Shown piece after piece: positions 16,815 through 30,800 of a stretch of 64,000 nt of DNA. Each line of letters opens with the position of its first letter. Position 1 is the first letter of the stretch. The stretch spans positions 1 through 64,000 of the forward strand of contig JAXDDX010000012.1 in assembly GCA_034670405.1 (NCBI GenBank). Reading direction: 5' to 3'. Made by a program: the position numbers and the translations under genes. The stretch is from Hoplostethus atlanticus. Lineage: Eukaryota; Chordata; Actinopteri; Trachichthyiformes; Trachichthyidae. The notes beneath the pieces were generated by a model, which saw only the letters and a program-made list of their open reading frames with translations, was not told where the DNA came from and did not search any database.

Positions 16815-19800
16815 CCACACTCATTTTCCCATCTTCACTCTTCCATTCACCAATCTCAATTCCTCTTTTCTGTAGCTCCTTGGTGCTGGAATGAATTGCC
16901 TGCCACAATAACAATCCTGCGAGTCTCTTATTACCCATCCCTTCTCTCTTTGAGCAACAGACCCTCTCTCTCCTGCCTTTCCCTTTCTCCGTCTCCATTC
17001 ATGGCTCATTTGATCCCTTCAATGGACTTGACTCCTCTGTTTCTGTAATAGCCAATTTGATTTTTCCCTCATTGAATACTTGATCAATTTCTATTCTGGG
17101 CACCGTGTGGCAGATATGAAAGAGGCTGAATCAGACTCATTATCGTACAGTGTTCCTATTAAAGTCTGCGACTGCTGTGGAGTCGGTGTGAGCGACTCCA
17201 TTTCTTTTAGGTTTCACGTCTACACTGGTGGCTGTAACTCTCCCACCTTGCATCTATCCTGCATTAGTGGGGTTTTCATTAGTGGGGTGTTCCTCTTGAG
17301 CAGCAGTGAAGCAGCAAGCATGTGAAGAGCGCAGGACTTTGGACAGTGAGGGGAAACTTAACCCCCCGGCTGCCTAAAGCATAACTCCTATCAACCCTTT
17401 TCCATCATACTGACTGATTCTGACCAAACTGCTTTTAGGGGTTGATTTTTGGAGCGTCTATGTCCGCCTGTGTTGGAGGCCAGTAGCTCTACAGAGAAGC
17501 AACTGGTGAGGTTTCATCGGTATGGGGGGAAAAGAATGGTGAAGCTGCTCAGTAGAGGCAGTAGAGGAATGAGGTTGTACTGGGAAGGCCCTACTTGTGA
17601 AAGGTGTTGCTGTAAAAGAGCATGCATCCTCAGTTTAATTCAATAAGGAATAAAAACTAAGTGAGTGTCCGCGAGCGCTGCGTGGTGTGCAGACTACGCG
17701 GGGCAGCTGAAGGCGTGGGAGTCGCCGTTAACATTTCCTGCTCTGATTACGCCAAGCGACGAGGTTCCCGTTTCCCCGCCGCGGTGGAAGCGAACAGCGG
17801 GGGCGAGCGTGAAGGACAGGCCAGTCGGTCGATGTGTTCCGGCCCTCTGGGTTCGGGCGGAGCTGCCTTGCCTGTGCGCGATAAGACGGGAACTCCAGCT
17901 TCCTCTGCGGGTGTCACTTTTAAATAACCCCCAACAAGAGGCTGGGTAGCATAATAGCCAGGGATCTCATCAGAGCCAATGAAAGGGCCGAGGTGGAGGC
18001 GAGAGGGAGGGAGAGGGAGGGAGAGGGAGGGAGGGAGGGAGGGAGGGAGGGAGGGGGGGTGGGATATGCATGCAGAAGCTCTTCTTTTTCTATTCTTTCT
18101 CTGCCTCGCTCGCTCCCTCTCTTTCCCCCCCTCGCCCCGTCTCTCTCCTTCCCAGCTCCCTTCACATTGAATGGCTGTCCGATAAGGGCTGTGATTACAT
18201 TGATTTGGTGTAGGGCCATCTCCACTGTCTGCCCATCTCTTCCCCTCTCCTCCCCTTCCTTCGCCTTCCAGCCTTCGATAGACTGTGCTCAGGGCCCTGC
18301 AGGAGCCGAGATCTGAGAGTTTCTGACACGCACACACAAGTCCAATCATTGCGAGGCATGTCGGAGGGAGGGCCGGAGCGTTGTGGCAGACGGGAGCAGG
18401 TAGAATGTCTGAAGGTAAAGGTCATGTCTAGAGCGTTTGTCAACATGGATAACCCAGGACACAGAGGACGTCCTGCAGCAGCATCCTCCTGGTGTTAGCA
18501 GGAGAAACATTCACTTGGGGAGGAAAGATCGGCTTTGTTGCAAATGTCTCCAGTCATTACACAAACTGTGTACTTTGCCTAATGCAAGATTTATTACCGG
18601 TAGCTTCCATTACTGTTCCGAACACATGTGAATGATGGATAAATGGATCATACCTGACCTGCCGCCTGTAACATCTACTCCATATGATTCAAAAACTCCA
18701 TTCAAGTCAAGTGAAATGACTCTATCCCAAAAGCCATTGAGCAAATCATGAAAAATGCCCGCCGACGCTGTGGTCGGGCATTCAATGATAAATTCATTCC
18801 AGCCATCATCACCAGAGGACAATTCAGTACAATTATCAATCTTGATGAGGATAGGCCTCACAAAATATTCATCCTCATGGCACCCAATTACCAGGAGCAG
18901 TCCCCTGCAACTCTGCTCCACAAAGAGCCGATATGCCCTTCAAGCAGAGTCAGAGAATAAGGAGGCGTAATACGATTCACTCAAAAACCCGACAAAAGTA
19001 TGTCACACGATATTCAAAGTTTCTGCGAGGTGTGAAAGATGTGATAAATCCACCGACTTTAACTTTATCCATTGTGTATCAGCGTTTGAGATGATATAAT
19101 TCAATGTCTCTCCCCGTATGTGTGACTGTCACAGACTTTGTTCTTATCGATGGTTCCCAGCAACAAAACGTGCCCTACATCGCCGCGCGTCTCTGTCGCT
19201 CAGCCTCGGCGTCTGCCCTAGATCTGATGCGGTTGACACAGTCGCTACAAGTTGGGTGTCATTCAGATCCAGCATTCATCTTCACTACAAACGAAAGCCA
19301 GAGGTCTCGACGGAGCCCCGGAAGGAGACGTGCCAGGCGAGTTCCTTGTTGTTGTTTGACTGGCTGGCACAATGTAAGGGGGGTGGAAGTGGGGGGGGGG
19401 GTGCAAGTTTGCCTTTGTGTGTGTGTGTGTGTGTGTACATCTGTTATCTGTTTGTGTGTCATCTGGTCTGGGGGTAACAGGATTACTTTTCTTTAGTTAC
19501 TGTTGAGAGGCAGGATACACCGTCTGTCACCTAGCTAGCACTCTACACAGTGTTTGTAAGTGTTAGCGTGGTGCCACCGATCTACCCGCACACATGGATG
19601 ATGTCTCATCACTTCTCAGGCGACTATTCTGTCATGGTACGCCGGAAGTCCATTCATTCCTATGGGAGACAATTTTGAGGACGCAACAACGCCCCCTTGT
19701 GGACAACGGTCCTGTAGATGTAGGAAAAGTCCACCTTTTGTGTTGCGTCCCGTTGCGTAACTTTAGTGGAAGCTTTATTCTTGACTGGAATCATGAGCTT

Positions 19801-20876
19801 TTTTTCCCCTTTTAACACAATAAAATATCTCACAGTAGAAAACATAATATTTCATTCTAGATTAAACAAATTCTAAAATAATGTCCTATGATTTGGTGAT
19901 GATAATAATGTTAGGTTGGTGGTCACCTGTGTATGTAATGACTAATATAACCTCCTTCTAAAATGTATTTTTTAAATGTTTTACGAAACAACAGAGACAG
20001 TCGTCCTGCTCAAAGACGAATCAACATGAGAGAATCCAGCCTCCCAGTAACTTGGTGTACTCCGTTAATATGAGGTCAAAGTCAGACACAAAGCGCATGT
20101 TCCTGTCTGTCAGCACCACGTACCGCTTAGCAGGGGCTGGTTTCGTCTGTAGGTGGCGGGCAAAGGGCCAAGGCGCTCCTGACGCTGGTTCAAAACCCTG
20201 CCCAGGTGGCCTGTGTGGCGCAGGCTGCCCACCGTTACACTGTGCAGGTACACCGGCTCCACAAAGTGGCTGAGCAGCGCCCCCTGCAGGCCCAGGATGT
20301 TCCACCTGAGGGCAGTGGTAGGAGAGGGTGGAAAAAGGAAAGAGAAGGGGGTGAATCCATGAGGAAGGAGAGGTTTATGGAGAGAAGGAGGTGAAAGCAG
20401 TGTGAGGGTTTGAGAAAGGAGGGTTCATAAGAGTGGTTGGTAAGGACAGGAGATGAAATGGCGTGAAGGGAATAAGAGAGTAGTGTGGAAGAAATTGAAA
20501 GGGAAGAGAGAAAGGAGGAAGGGTAAAGAAGGGCAGAGATAGGAGAAGGGGCAGGGTAAAGAGGATTTGTGAAAATGATGGAAAGGGAAAGGAGGGAGAG
20601 TGGTGCGGATGAAAGAAAAAGAGAGAGAAAGAAGGAGGTGGGGAACGGAGGAAAAAGAGGGGCGGAAACAGTCAGGGGGTGAGGAGAGGTGGGGTAAGAG
20701 AAGAAACCAGGGGAGAGAGGGAGGAGAAAGGAAATGAGAAAGAGGAGGAGCGAGAGAGAGCGAGAGAGAGAGGGGAGAGAGAGGGAGAGGGGACAAGAGA
20801 GCGTCAATGACAGGTAGAGACAATTTGATCATTATCTTGGCATGGGACGTGATGAGCTAGCGGCCAACATTGGACT

Positions 20877-20919
<43 letters not shown>

Positions 20920-21198
20920 ACCAACAACACCACCCCCAAAGGTCAATGCATCATCACCGCGTGCATGCATTCATTCATCAATGCCACCGGGGTTAAGGCA
21001 CTGCATAGGGCTGCATGCTTGCAGGTGGGACCGAGGGCCAATCACCTCCAGCTTTGTTTAGGGAGATCCACAAGTGACACAAAATCATTACAGATGCCCG
21101 ATACCGTGGCCGGACCCGTGACACCTACTGCTGAAAGCACCTCTGTTCAGCCAGCAGAGGCTAATTCATGATTACCATGTTTATTATCATGTCTGCCC

Positions 21199-21263
<65 letters not shown>

Positions 21264-22603
21264 TACCTGTGTACTCTCCAATGTATTGAACTAATGAACT
21301 GTGAGGCAACATTAGGCTGCTGATTTTTACATTATTGTTCTTTTTGTTAATCAATGTCTCTTTATAATCGACTCAATTATGACGGGTGAACGTTTTCTCT
21401 TTGTTTTTCCCCCTCCCTGTGACGTAATAATCACTCATTACGGCTTCTTTTGCTTCCCGAGCAGTCAATTAATGTCGACGGCTTTCCGGGAATCGCTAAA
21501 CGGGCCCTCGCGCCGGTCGCTCGTGCTTTACCTGCAATCTGTCTGCAAGATGCGTCCTTCGCTCCTCAAACAAAGAGAAGGAGCTTTTTATTCACACACA
21601 CACACACACACACACACGCGCGTACATACACGCGCGCACACGAACCGCGGTGCTCCACCAAAACAGAAATAATTTAGCCTGAAATATTAATTTACCCAGA
21701 AAGCGACACCGTGAATTAGAAACATCTTCTAATCTCATGCAAGAAAAGACAGCCATCTGGCTTGGGTGTGTGAATCTAAAGAGGAGAGGGGAGAGACCTC
21801 CTCTCTCTCTCTCTCTCTCTCACCCCCCACCCCCACCCCTCAGTAAACGCCGACCATTAAAGTAATGTGTTCATCTACATAAACCCGCTATGAAAGAGAA
21901 AAGATCATCGTTATATGAAAGCCATCTAGGCCCTTCAATTAAATCTCGGTTGACTTCAATCAAACGTCAGCGCAGGAGCGTCATCGGGCACACACACACA
22001 CACACACACACACAAAAACAATCCCGCGATTAAGAGTAAAGATCCTAAAACCCCCCTGTGATGAAACTAGATGGAGCCGTGATAAAGCGCGCACTGGAGG
22101 AAGTGGGGGAATAAAAGTAATGGGAGGTTGCAAAATGAGTGTGACAGAGGACAAAAAGAGTATCAAGGGATCATTTTTAGATTGTGGCGGTGTGTGTGTG
22201 TGTGTTTTGAGTCTGGTCCTATAAACTCCTCTCCGGCCGACCCTCCACCCTGACCTTGATAAACCGGCCCTCGGTGACCCACTCACGTTAACGACGGCCA
22301 CCGATCATTTACAGCGATATAAAAAATCAGAAACGGGAGCTGTGGAGGAAAGAGAGCGCGTCTGCCGTCTGGCCCGGTGGAGGGAGCGATAGAGGGATGG
22401 ATGGAGGAAGGGAGGGGTGGAAGGAAGAGTGTCCCCCCCCGCCACCCCGTCACTCTATTTTTTTGTAAAGTAATTGCTTTCACCCCCGTTGGTGACCTGG
22501 GTAGATTTAATCACACCGTCTCCAGCCCTGGCCAACTGAATCAAATTGGTCAAATTAACAGCGGCTCCACAGGAGAAGGGTTCTCCTCTCTCTCTCTCTC
22601 CCC

Positions 22604-22640
<37 letters not shown>

Positions 22641-23591
22641 TGCCAACACACAATAATGTCTCAGCTGCGGTCCTGTATGGCTCAGTTGGCACAGCGCGAC
22701 GCTTACCGAGCTAAATTCACGGGATCAGTTCCCGTCGAGGCCCAGTCACTGCAGGCAGAACTGAGCCTATATTAGGAATTGATTTGAGATATTTTAGATA
22801 ATACACACTCAAGCTTTACTTCATTACTTACCTTTCAAAGTAACTAGTTATGTTACAAAGTTACTCTTTATTAAAAGTACTTTTTGCATTACCCACTTCA
22901 AAAACCTGCAGTAGCAATTTGTCATTGTTTTAAAATGCACAGCACTAGCAGGATGTTGAGGATTTTCACTTTTTTCTACTTCTACTTCTTCTAAAAGATG
23001 CTGACCAAAAATTAAACGGTATGAAAGAAAGATAAAAGTACACGATTCTAATTTAAAAAAGTAACTAATATTGTTAAGTTAAGTTACTAGTTACCAAGTA
23101 ATACCCTTACAGAGACCACCACTAACACATCCCTAAATGGTTGATTCATGCTTTACCTTGTTAATGCCCCTCACTGTGTAGTTTTTCATAGTAAAGTAAC
23201 TCTACACTGTAAAACAAGCTACCTTTTACTTTTTAAGTAGATTTTGCGCCTGGAAAACTGTTTGAATGTACTTTCAATAAGACTAGCTCAGTGAAGATCA
23301 AGGTGCTGGTAGCAGCAGATGTTGTAGATACAAACAAGCTAAGAGCCTCCATTAGCACAATAACACCAGGGAGAGTGAGAAAACCTCAGAAGTCTCTCTC
23401 CGTCTCCCCTCTCTCCCCGTTAATACCAATAAATTCAATTACTTTCACTTCAGTTACTTTACTGGCAGTTTATCTGAACCATTACTGACTAAGCAGCATA
23501 AAACATTTTCAAAAATCAGTTTACTCATTCAAACCATATTGAAATGATGAATTATTTGATGCAATTTGACATATTGGACAGTGTAGTAAAC

Positions 23592-23622
<31 letters not shown>

Positions 23623-24845
23623 CTCCCACGCTGTCTGTGAGACGCTCCAATGTGTAGACACTGATGCCCTCTCTCTTCACAGACGAAGACAGTGTGAAAA
23701 CAGAGGCAGAGGAGCAAAGCTGCTTGATTTAGCGTTGCCGTCTGGCCCGCGCCGGGTTGCCAACACGGGGACGGAACATTAACGTCAGTAAGAAAAACAA
23801 CACCGACTCCAGTGTGTTTTCATTTCCTTCTTCAGCTTTAAGCTACCAGTGTTATTGTCTACTCTCATGTCACACCCTGTAGCCCTTTGGATGGTAGCGA
23901 GGCGGCTGTATCGTGTGAGGTGAGGTGCACTGCAAAAAGATATTACTTAAGTCATTTCATAAAATCTTATTTTTCTTTAAACAAGTGGTGACATAATTTC
24001 ATCTGTTTCCAAGGAATATTCTTGATACCAGTGACGAATTACTGACAAATTCTAGAAATAATTTGTTAAAAAAATCAGATTAAATGACTTGTAAAGGCGT
24101 TTTTTTGCAGTGCAGCCAGTATGACTCACTGTGAGGGTTTTCCTCCACCACAGATCCAGAACCAATATGAGCTGAAAGAAAATGGCGTGCTTGGTCTAGT
24201 TGCTCCAATTGCTGCTTTTACAGTCTATTACATACAAGCATGTGGTCTGACCCAGAACTGTTGTTATTTTCCTTTGTTATTTCATGAAAAGAAAATCACC
24301 ATTTGTGCGTAGTGATCCTACGTTTTATGGTTACCTGAAGTAAACCAAAGTAGGGCAGTAGGGGAGCAAACCGAGTCGCTGTGGTACGGTGAGGAGTGGC
24401 GCTCCTTTGGAAACTGTTGCGGATGACGGATTGGTTTGGGTGGATTGACTCCTCTGTGTTTGACCTGCTCCCTGACGGCGTGGACGCCCGACCCGCTAAG
24501 GACTGAACAATTAAGCAGTAAGCAAGTCCAACTATCCTATCCTCCCGGCTCTCGCTCCCTGCCAGGTTTTTATCACCTCAAACCCAAAATCTGATGTATC
24601 CAGTCCATGTTCTGGTGCTGTATGGTGAGCTGAGGGAAATCTAAGCCAGACCCTAGTGGGTAAAGGCTTGTATGAGGTGTTAACTGTGAGTGACGCCTAC
24701 AGATTTGGGGATTAAAACAATGACATGATTAATAAGCTAATTCATTAGAATGGGATTAGCTGTTGAAGTCACATATGGGAAATCAATAGTCAACAGCCTG
24801 ATAGCTATGGGATTGGCATATGGCCGTCCCATTCTGACATCCCCC

Positions 24846-24896
<51 letters not shown>

Positions 24897-27800
24897 TCTC
24901 TCTCACAGATGCACAAAGGTAAATATCAGACAAACCCTTCCCTGGCTCATAAGGCGCCTTTTAAAATGCTTTATTTACCCAGAGATCACTCCTTTTCTAA
25001 TAAAGTTAACCCTTCCATGAATGTGTGGCCTTTTCCCAGTCTTCTTCCGCAGGGGAGAGAGAGACCTCTGGGGTGCCTGACATCAGTACGCCTTACGTAT
25101 GCTGAGCTGTATTGCGATCATTGGTTGTTTTTTGTCTGGTTTCCCATGTGTACGTCCACCAGAACGCCTTCACAAACATTCAAGACAACCATGCAAAAAA
25201 AAACAACTCACAACCTCTGGGCTTGCATTAAAAAATTAAACCATGACCGGGACCTTAAAGGGATGTGGCACTGCTGGACTCTGACTTCCTCGTTCTGATC
25301 TACTTGAGACTATCGGGCACTATGGGGTGGATTGCTATGAGAGGAACAGATATTTTATTTTATGTAGCCTTTATTTAACCAGGTTAGTCCCACTGAGATT
25401 AAGAACTGCTTTTTCAAGAGAGACCTGGCCAATAAAGCAGCACCAAGACAACAAAGTCAAAATCAAAGTAAACTTTTCTGTCTAACTGCTCCAGACAGCA
25501 ATAGCCCAATATCAAACCTGCAGGCTCACGGGCCAAACCTTTTTAATCTTGGCCAAACAAAGCAGAGACAGCTCCTTATCAGGCACAACCATATTACATT
25601 ATCAGTTCAAAATCACCAGGAGAGGCCAGCTCTTTCAGCTTGAATCAGTTTGATGAAGAGAGAGCGGAATACATACATGAAAAGGCACTTTTTCCTAATT
25701 TAGTTCAGATAATAAGCTAAAATAAAGTGGCCATGAGTTGCGATTTTTTGCCTCATGTGCAACCAGATGTGGTCTGACACACTTTCAAGCCCTTCGCAAA
25801 CATTTATATGAAGTTTGTTTGCTTGAACTGAATAAAATTTGGTGGAGATTGAGTCAATTTGGTAGGAGAAATGAAAAAATTGCTATTGCACGGTTGGCCT
25901 GATGGTGGCACTATGTAGCGCAACCAATTGTGGTCTGTCACACTTTGGGGTCCATCCCAAATATGTACCTGAACGTTTGGTTGCTCTAGCATCAAGCATT
26001 TAGGAATTATGTCTCACTTCCTGTTTGCACATCTTCACATCATCTTCAAATTTGTTTGTGCACCACGGGCAACCAGTTCGGATTTTCACAACTCTGGGTT
26101 ATAGCTGTGATTTAGTCCATACAGGCTGTGTGCAAACCTTTGTTGAGATTGGATCAACATGGCAGGAGAAATAGTGACAAATTGGTACGTGCCAACCAGT
26201 ATGTGCAATGGATTTGTCTTCCGCCAAGGAATCAAAGGAGGAAAAAAAAGTAGAGGTTATTGGCAAACATGTTAAATTGCTTGTTATAGCGCCACTATCT
26301 TTCTCTTTTTCCTGAGTAGGGAAGATTTAATACCCATCCACCTATCGTTTGAAGACAGAAGAAGAAGAAGGATCCTAACAAAATAACGTTACAACACAAT
26401 GTCTACACTGATCCAGGTGGAGGTCAGAGGCTGGATTTGAATATTAGCCCCCCCAACACCGCCTACAAGCACTGACCTGGTGATCTTGTCGGTGCAGGAC
26501 ATGGTGATGAGCTGCTCGCCCTGTAGGACGCCATCCCACGTCTGGACGGGCCCCCGGCATCGCACCGGGACAGTCCCCTCGCCCGACTCGATCTTGGTCC
26601 GCAGGTGATTGTGGTGTTTCCTCATGAAGTGTCTACTGCTGTGCACTGCCAACACAGGACACACTCGGGATCACGGTTTGATTTTTCATCCCATTCCATA
26701 TCACTCTCCTTACATACTAGCTAATACTGGTGATAAGGGTTAATGGTGTTCATGTGTAATTAAGGATCACCCGAGGATCAACTCACAAGCAATAATACTG
26801 TGATAGTTTGTGTTACAATAAGATGACAGGTCCAACATGCTGCGCTGAATTATTACATTCATTCAGGCAGCTGCAAATAGCAAATAGCTCCTTTTAAGAA
26901 ATTACATTTGATTACATCAGGACCGTTGGCTGCCTAATTGATAATGAAGCAAGCATTTGGCCGGATTGCTGCTGGGAGGGAGGCAAGAGGAAGTGTTTTC
27001 CCCTCACCTACTGCTGTGTGCTCTTGATGCAACATAAAGTGAGTAAAAAGTGCATCAACGCAAAAGATTGCTCTCTATGAAATACCACTACATCACTCCA
27101 GTGTGGATAATCGTGTTTTTCTTTTTTTTTTAATAAATTCTCATTTCTTGTGCAGTAGCTTAGTCTCTCCTTCCTTTGTCTCTCTTCCTCCATGTTTTCC
27201 GCTATTCTTTGGTGGATGTGACAGCGGCTGAAATTTAAGCCTCAACTGTTGAAGAACAGTCAGGAAAAAATTTAATAAGTCGTTTTCTAATCTGTGAAAG
27301 AGCACTGCTGAACATTTAAAAGGTTTAATGACCAAGAAAGTCAAGTTCAAAGTCTTTTCCTGAACGAAACAACCCCCCCCCCCGCCCCTCCCTGCCTACT
27401 GGTTTCATGAAAACCTCAACACCTCTATAATGATGCAGCTCAATAGCAGGTTCAGTCCACAACGAGAGGGGGAATAATGGTATACATTTTACTGATGGAA
27501 AACTGCAATCTAGATTACTCACAAAGTCACAAAGAGAAAATGCTGGGCAAACTGTCTAAATGAATATAGGTTTTATTTTCAGTGGGTCAGCAGTAAAATG
27601 TCATCCAGTCAGCACAGCGTGGCTGAAAGAGGCCAAGGACGTAATGTGACATGAAAAGGATGCCAGCTTCTGGGACACTGACTGGGAGAAAAAGCAGGGC
27701 AGAATATCTGAAACCACACCAGAGGAAATGATCGCTCTATATACCTTGGTTAACACTGGAGGGACAGAGAGAGAGATGACAGAGCAGGAAAGAGTGAAAG

Positions 27801-30800
27801 AGGGTGGGAAGTCGCTAGAAAGACAGAGTGTCAGAGAGAAAAAATAAAAATAGCTTTATATTTCCAGCTTCTATTTTTCAGATGTGTGTCAGATGTTCTA
27901 CTGTTGGTACTTTGAACACCTTGCATATATACTAAATTAATTTAATTAATATATTTTCATATTTTCATCCCTTAAAAATGCATCTTTATTTATTTTATTT
28001 ATTTAGTATGTTTTTTTATTGTTTTTTTTAACTTTTACTAAATAGTTTCTCATGTTGGGTGCATCATGTTTAATACCCTAACTGTCTCTATTCTTATTTA
28101 TATATTTTCCCCTTTGATGTTATTTCCTGCTGCAAAAATGTAATGTAATCTAATCTAATCTCAAAAAGAGAGACGTTTGTTGTTGGTTGTTGTTGTTAAA
28201 AAACTAAGAAAAAAAAAGAAAGTGAGAGTCCTGGTGTCTTACGGTCAGTGGTGATTTCGTAGGGCGAGTTGAGCCTCCCGTCCCCACATGGCGAGGTGCT
28301 GATGTACATATGGAAATGGACGTTGTCTCTCAACCTGTAGCCGCACTCCTTGTGCCGCACGAATATCGACTCCTCCCAGTCTTCTGGCCTTTTACTTTGG
28401 CGGGGAGAAAAAAAAAGAAAGGTGGAAAATAACAAAAAGGGAGACTGATGACAAAGAGAGCACCATTCATCACATCAGAGGGAATGGAGGAAGCTACTTT
28501 TCCACTTTTCTTTTGTAATGATGAAGTGAAGGATAGATGGAGGGAGGTGAACACTCTCTGACCAGGGTCCATTCTCCTGCTGTCAGACGGACCCCTGGAC
28601 ATTACTCAGGCTGGGGGGGGCTGTCCACATATCTCAGGAGAAACAGGGACAGACACTGCTTTAACCTACTGGTCTATAGAGGCTTTGCAGTTGTGTCACA
28701 AATCATGTCTAAATATATCACAACTGGGTGAGAAAAAGAGATACATGTAAAAAAAATAAATAATAATAATAATAAAAAATATATATATATATGAGTATGA
28801 GTGTAGATCCATTCAAGTAGCATTGTAAGTAAAAGTGAATAGTGTGATGAGGTAGATTTGTCTCTAAATGTAGGTTACTTTAGCCCTATTCCAACAAACT
28901 GTTAGCTAGCTAACGAGCCAGCAGGCTAATTTAGCAAAGCAGACAATGGTAACATTAACATGCAACTACTAGCCACTGCTAATGCTAGCTTGAGAAGGGT
29001 CAGCTCAGTTAGCCTGAACAAACAGCTGTTTTTTTGGCTAACACTTTAATTTAGCAAAGCAACTGATGTTCATGTTAACACACAACTAGCCACTACTAAC
29101 GCTACTAATGCTAGCTACTAACTATGCAACGTTAGCTAGTGTGCTAATCAGATGCAACGTTAGCTAGTGTGCTAATCAGATGTGCTAACAACAAGACAGT
29201 GATGGTTAGCTGACAAGATGTTTAGCTAGCTAACAAGCTACATCATCTAAACACAAAATCACTCAGGTGAATGATCGATTGTGATCAGTCAAAACAGAAT
29301 ATAATCATTATTGGCTTCTGTTCTGGCCCAGTCATACGTTTAGAAAGCTGTTCTCAGTCGTTGTCGCCATGAGCTGAGGACCTCCAATATGGCTGTCAGA
29401 GGGTACGTAACGTCACCTTTGCTTTAGAGGCTGTGAGTGGGAATGAGGCGTTCATCACACACACACACACACACCTTACAGTATGTTTAACCTAAGCATC
29501 ACAATGCGAAGCACGATTGCACTTTTTCTATAACCTCTTCCCTCTCTCCTGTGTCCTTTCACTGAGTGTAAATATGGCAGTTCTGGCATTTTGTTTGGTC
29601 ATTTCATTATGAGTTATCCTTCCCATTAGCAATTTTATTCAGCCGCAAAGTCTCGGTACGTGCCACCCAGCATTGTGCTACGACGAAAAGTCAGTGCTGT
29701 GTATGCAAATATGACATTCAAGGATCTCGACTTCAAGCCACTAATCTGATGAATCAGCCTTGCTGTTGAGTTCCTCGGGGAGCTCAAAAACTTAATAAAT
29801 GCTTATGCAATGGAGGCAGTCGGGAGTCCAAATTAGTCAAGACTGTCTCTTGATAGCGGTGGAGGTCTCGGTGAGAGTTGGTGTGCCCGAGAGCACACTG
29901 CTCCGGTTACAAAGGCACACAAAGTAGACACATTTAAAAAAAAGTGATAAAAACAAAGGAGACCACTGAGACCCTGAATTGAACCAGTTGAGTGTGTTGA
30001 CAGTGTGCTTAGTTAGCTGGGGAAAACAGCTCACATATGGCTCGTTGATTATTGAAAAGTCTCTGGTGAACAAAGCGCTGCTGTTTCCATGGAGCTTATT
30101 ATAGCGAGGGAGCATATTTAGGCATATTTAGGGGAGGTCACGGCAGCAAACCAGCCACAAGTTAAAGATACCTAACGCTCTCAACCATGCTGCAATGCAT
30201 AATGTAGTGCGTTTTAAAACTTGAGGCACCTTGAAAAAAGTCTCAAGAAATCCAGTACTTTACTAGTCTGTTGCAATGCACTGCAATGCATGCAAGAGAA
30301 GCGTAGGCAGCAGAGGATAGATGCATTACCTCAAGAAGAGTTCAAGTTGAGCGTAGAGGAAGCGTAGCAGGGCTCGCCGGGCCGTGACTTCGGCGTGGCA
30401 GTCGTTGACCACCTGTCCCTGGTCACTCAGGTACTCCCCGTTGATACACTTGGTCCCCGTAGACAACGCCACGACCTGGGCGTGCCTCAGGTCCAAGCCT
30501 GTTGAGCAATAACACACACATAGACACACCTTTGACTTGCAGTACTTGTGAGGACCTTGCATTAACCCCTTAACCCTCAGCTTAACCCGCTCCACTACAT
30601 GCCTAACCTTAACCCTTATCTTAACCTAGCCCTAGTCCTAATTCTAAACTAGCCACTTGTAGAAGTGTAGACTGGCTGGATGTTTTCCTCATCTTCCTGT
30701 TGTTGTGAGGTCATTTGGTCTTCATGAGGATTTGAAGTACAAGAACACACACACATTCACACAAACACACACCACAAAATAAAAAGTTGGTCAATGTGTA

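Larger units (their letters stand above)
15301..20123 (-). other. adarb2: adarb2 intron 8, 4.8 kb
   Basis: Simple repeats are GT at 16081, CT at 16775, a GGGA array at 18003-18059 and GT at 19417. A short perfect inverted repeat occurs at 18769-18797. I see no second gene; the longer open frames here are by-products of low-complexity sequence. Confidence 0.7.
20306..26476 (-). other. adarb2: adarb2 intron 7, 6.2 kb
   Basis: Next to the exon is a purine-rich G/A stretch (20320-20800, CT-rich on the gene strand). Further on are CA at 20880, GA at 21202-21261, CA at 21594 and 21988, GT at 22607, a tRNA-like SINE head at 22666, GT at 23593, a MITE at 23926-24114, CA at 24848, a teleost interspersed repeat at 25370 and degenerate tandem repeats at 25740-26210. 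No gene. Confidence 0.7.

Noticed and set aside
17747..18349. A 200-codon open frame on the - strand in adarb2 intron 8
   Set aside because: It crosses the GGGA array and is dominated by low-complexity Ser/Pro/Leu and Arg/Glu runs. No homology, no splice context, and it lies within an intron.
20235..20807. A 190-codon open frame on the - strand
   Set aside because: It is a shadow of the purine-rich tract next to adarb2 exon 8 (Ser/Leu/Pro runs) and overlaps exon 8 in the wrong frame.
22666..22745. A possible functional tRNA gene
   Set aside because: Box A is good, but box B is poor and no anticodon stem or acceptor pairing can be drawn, so it is listed as a SINE head.
22800..23470. AAGTAACTAG/GTTACTAG words suggesting a hAT-type element
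   Set aside because: No clear inverted termini, target duplication or transposase fragment could be identified by eye.
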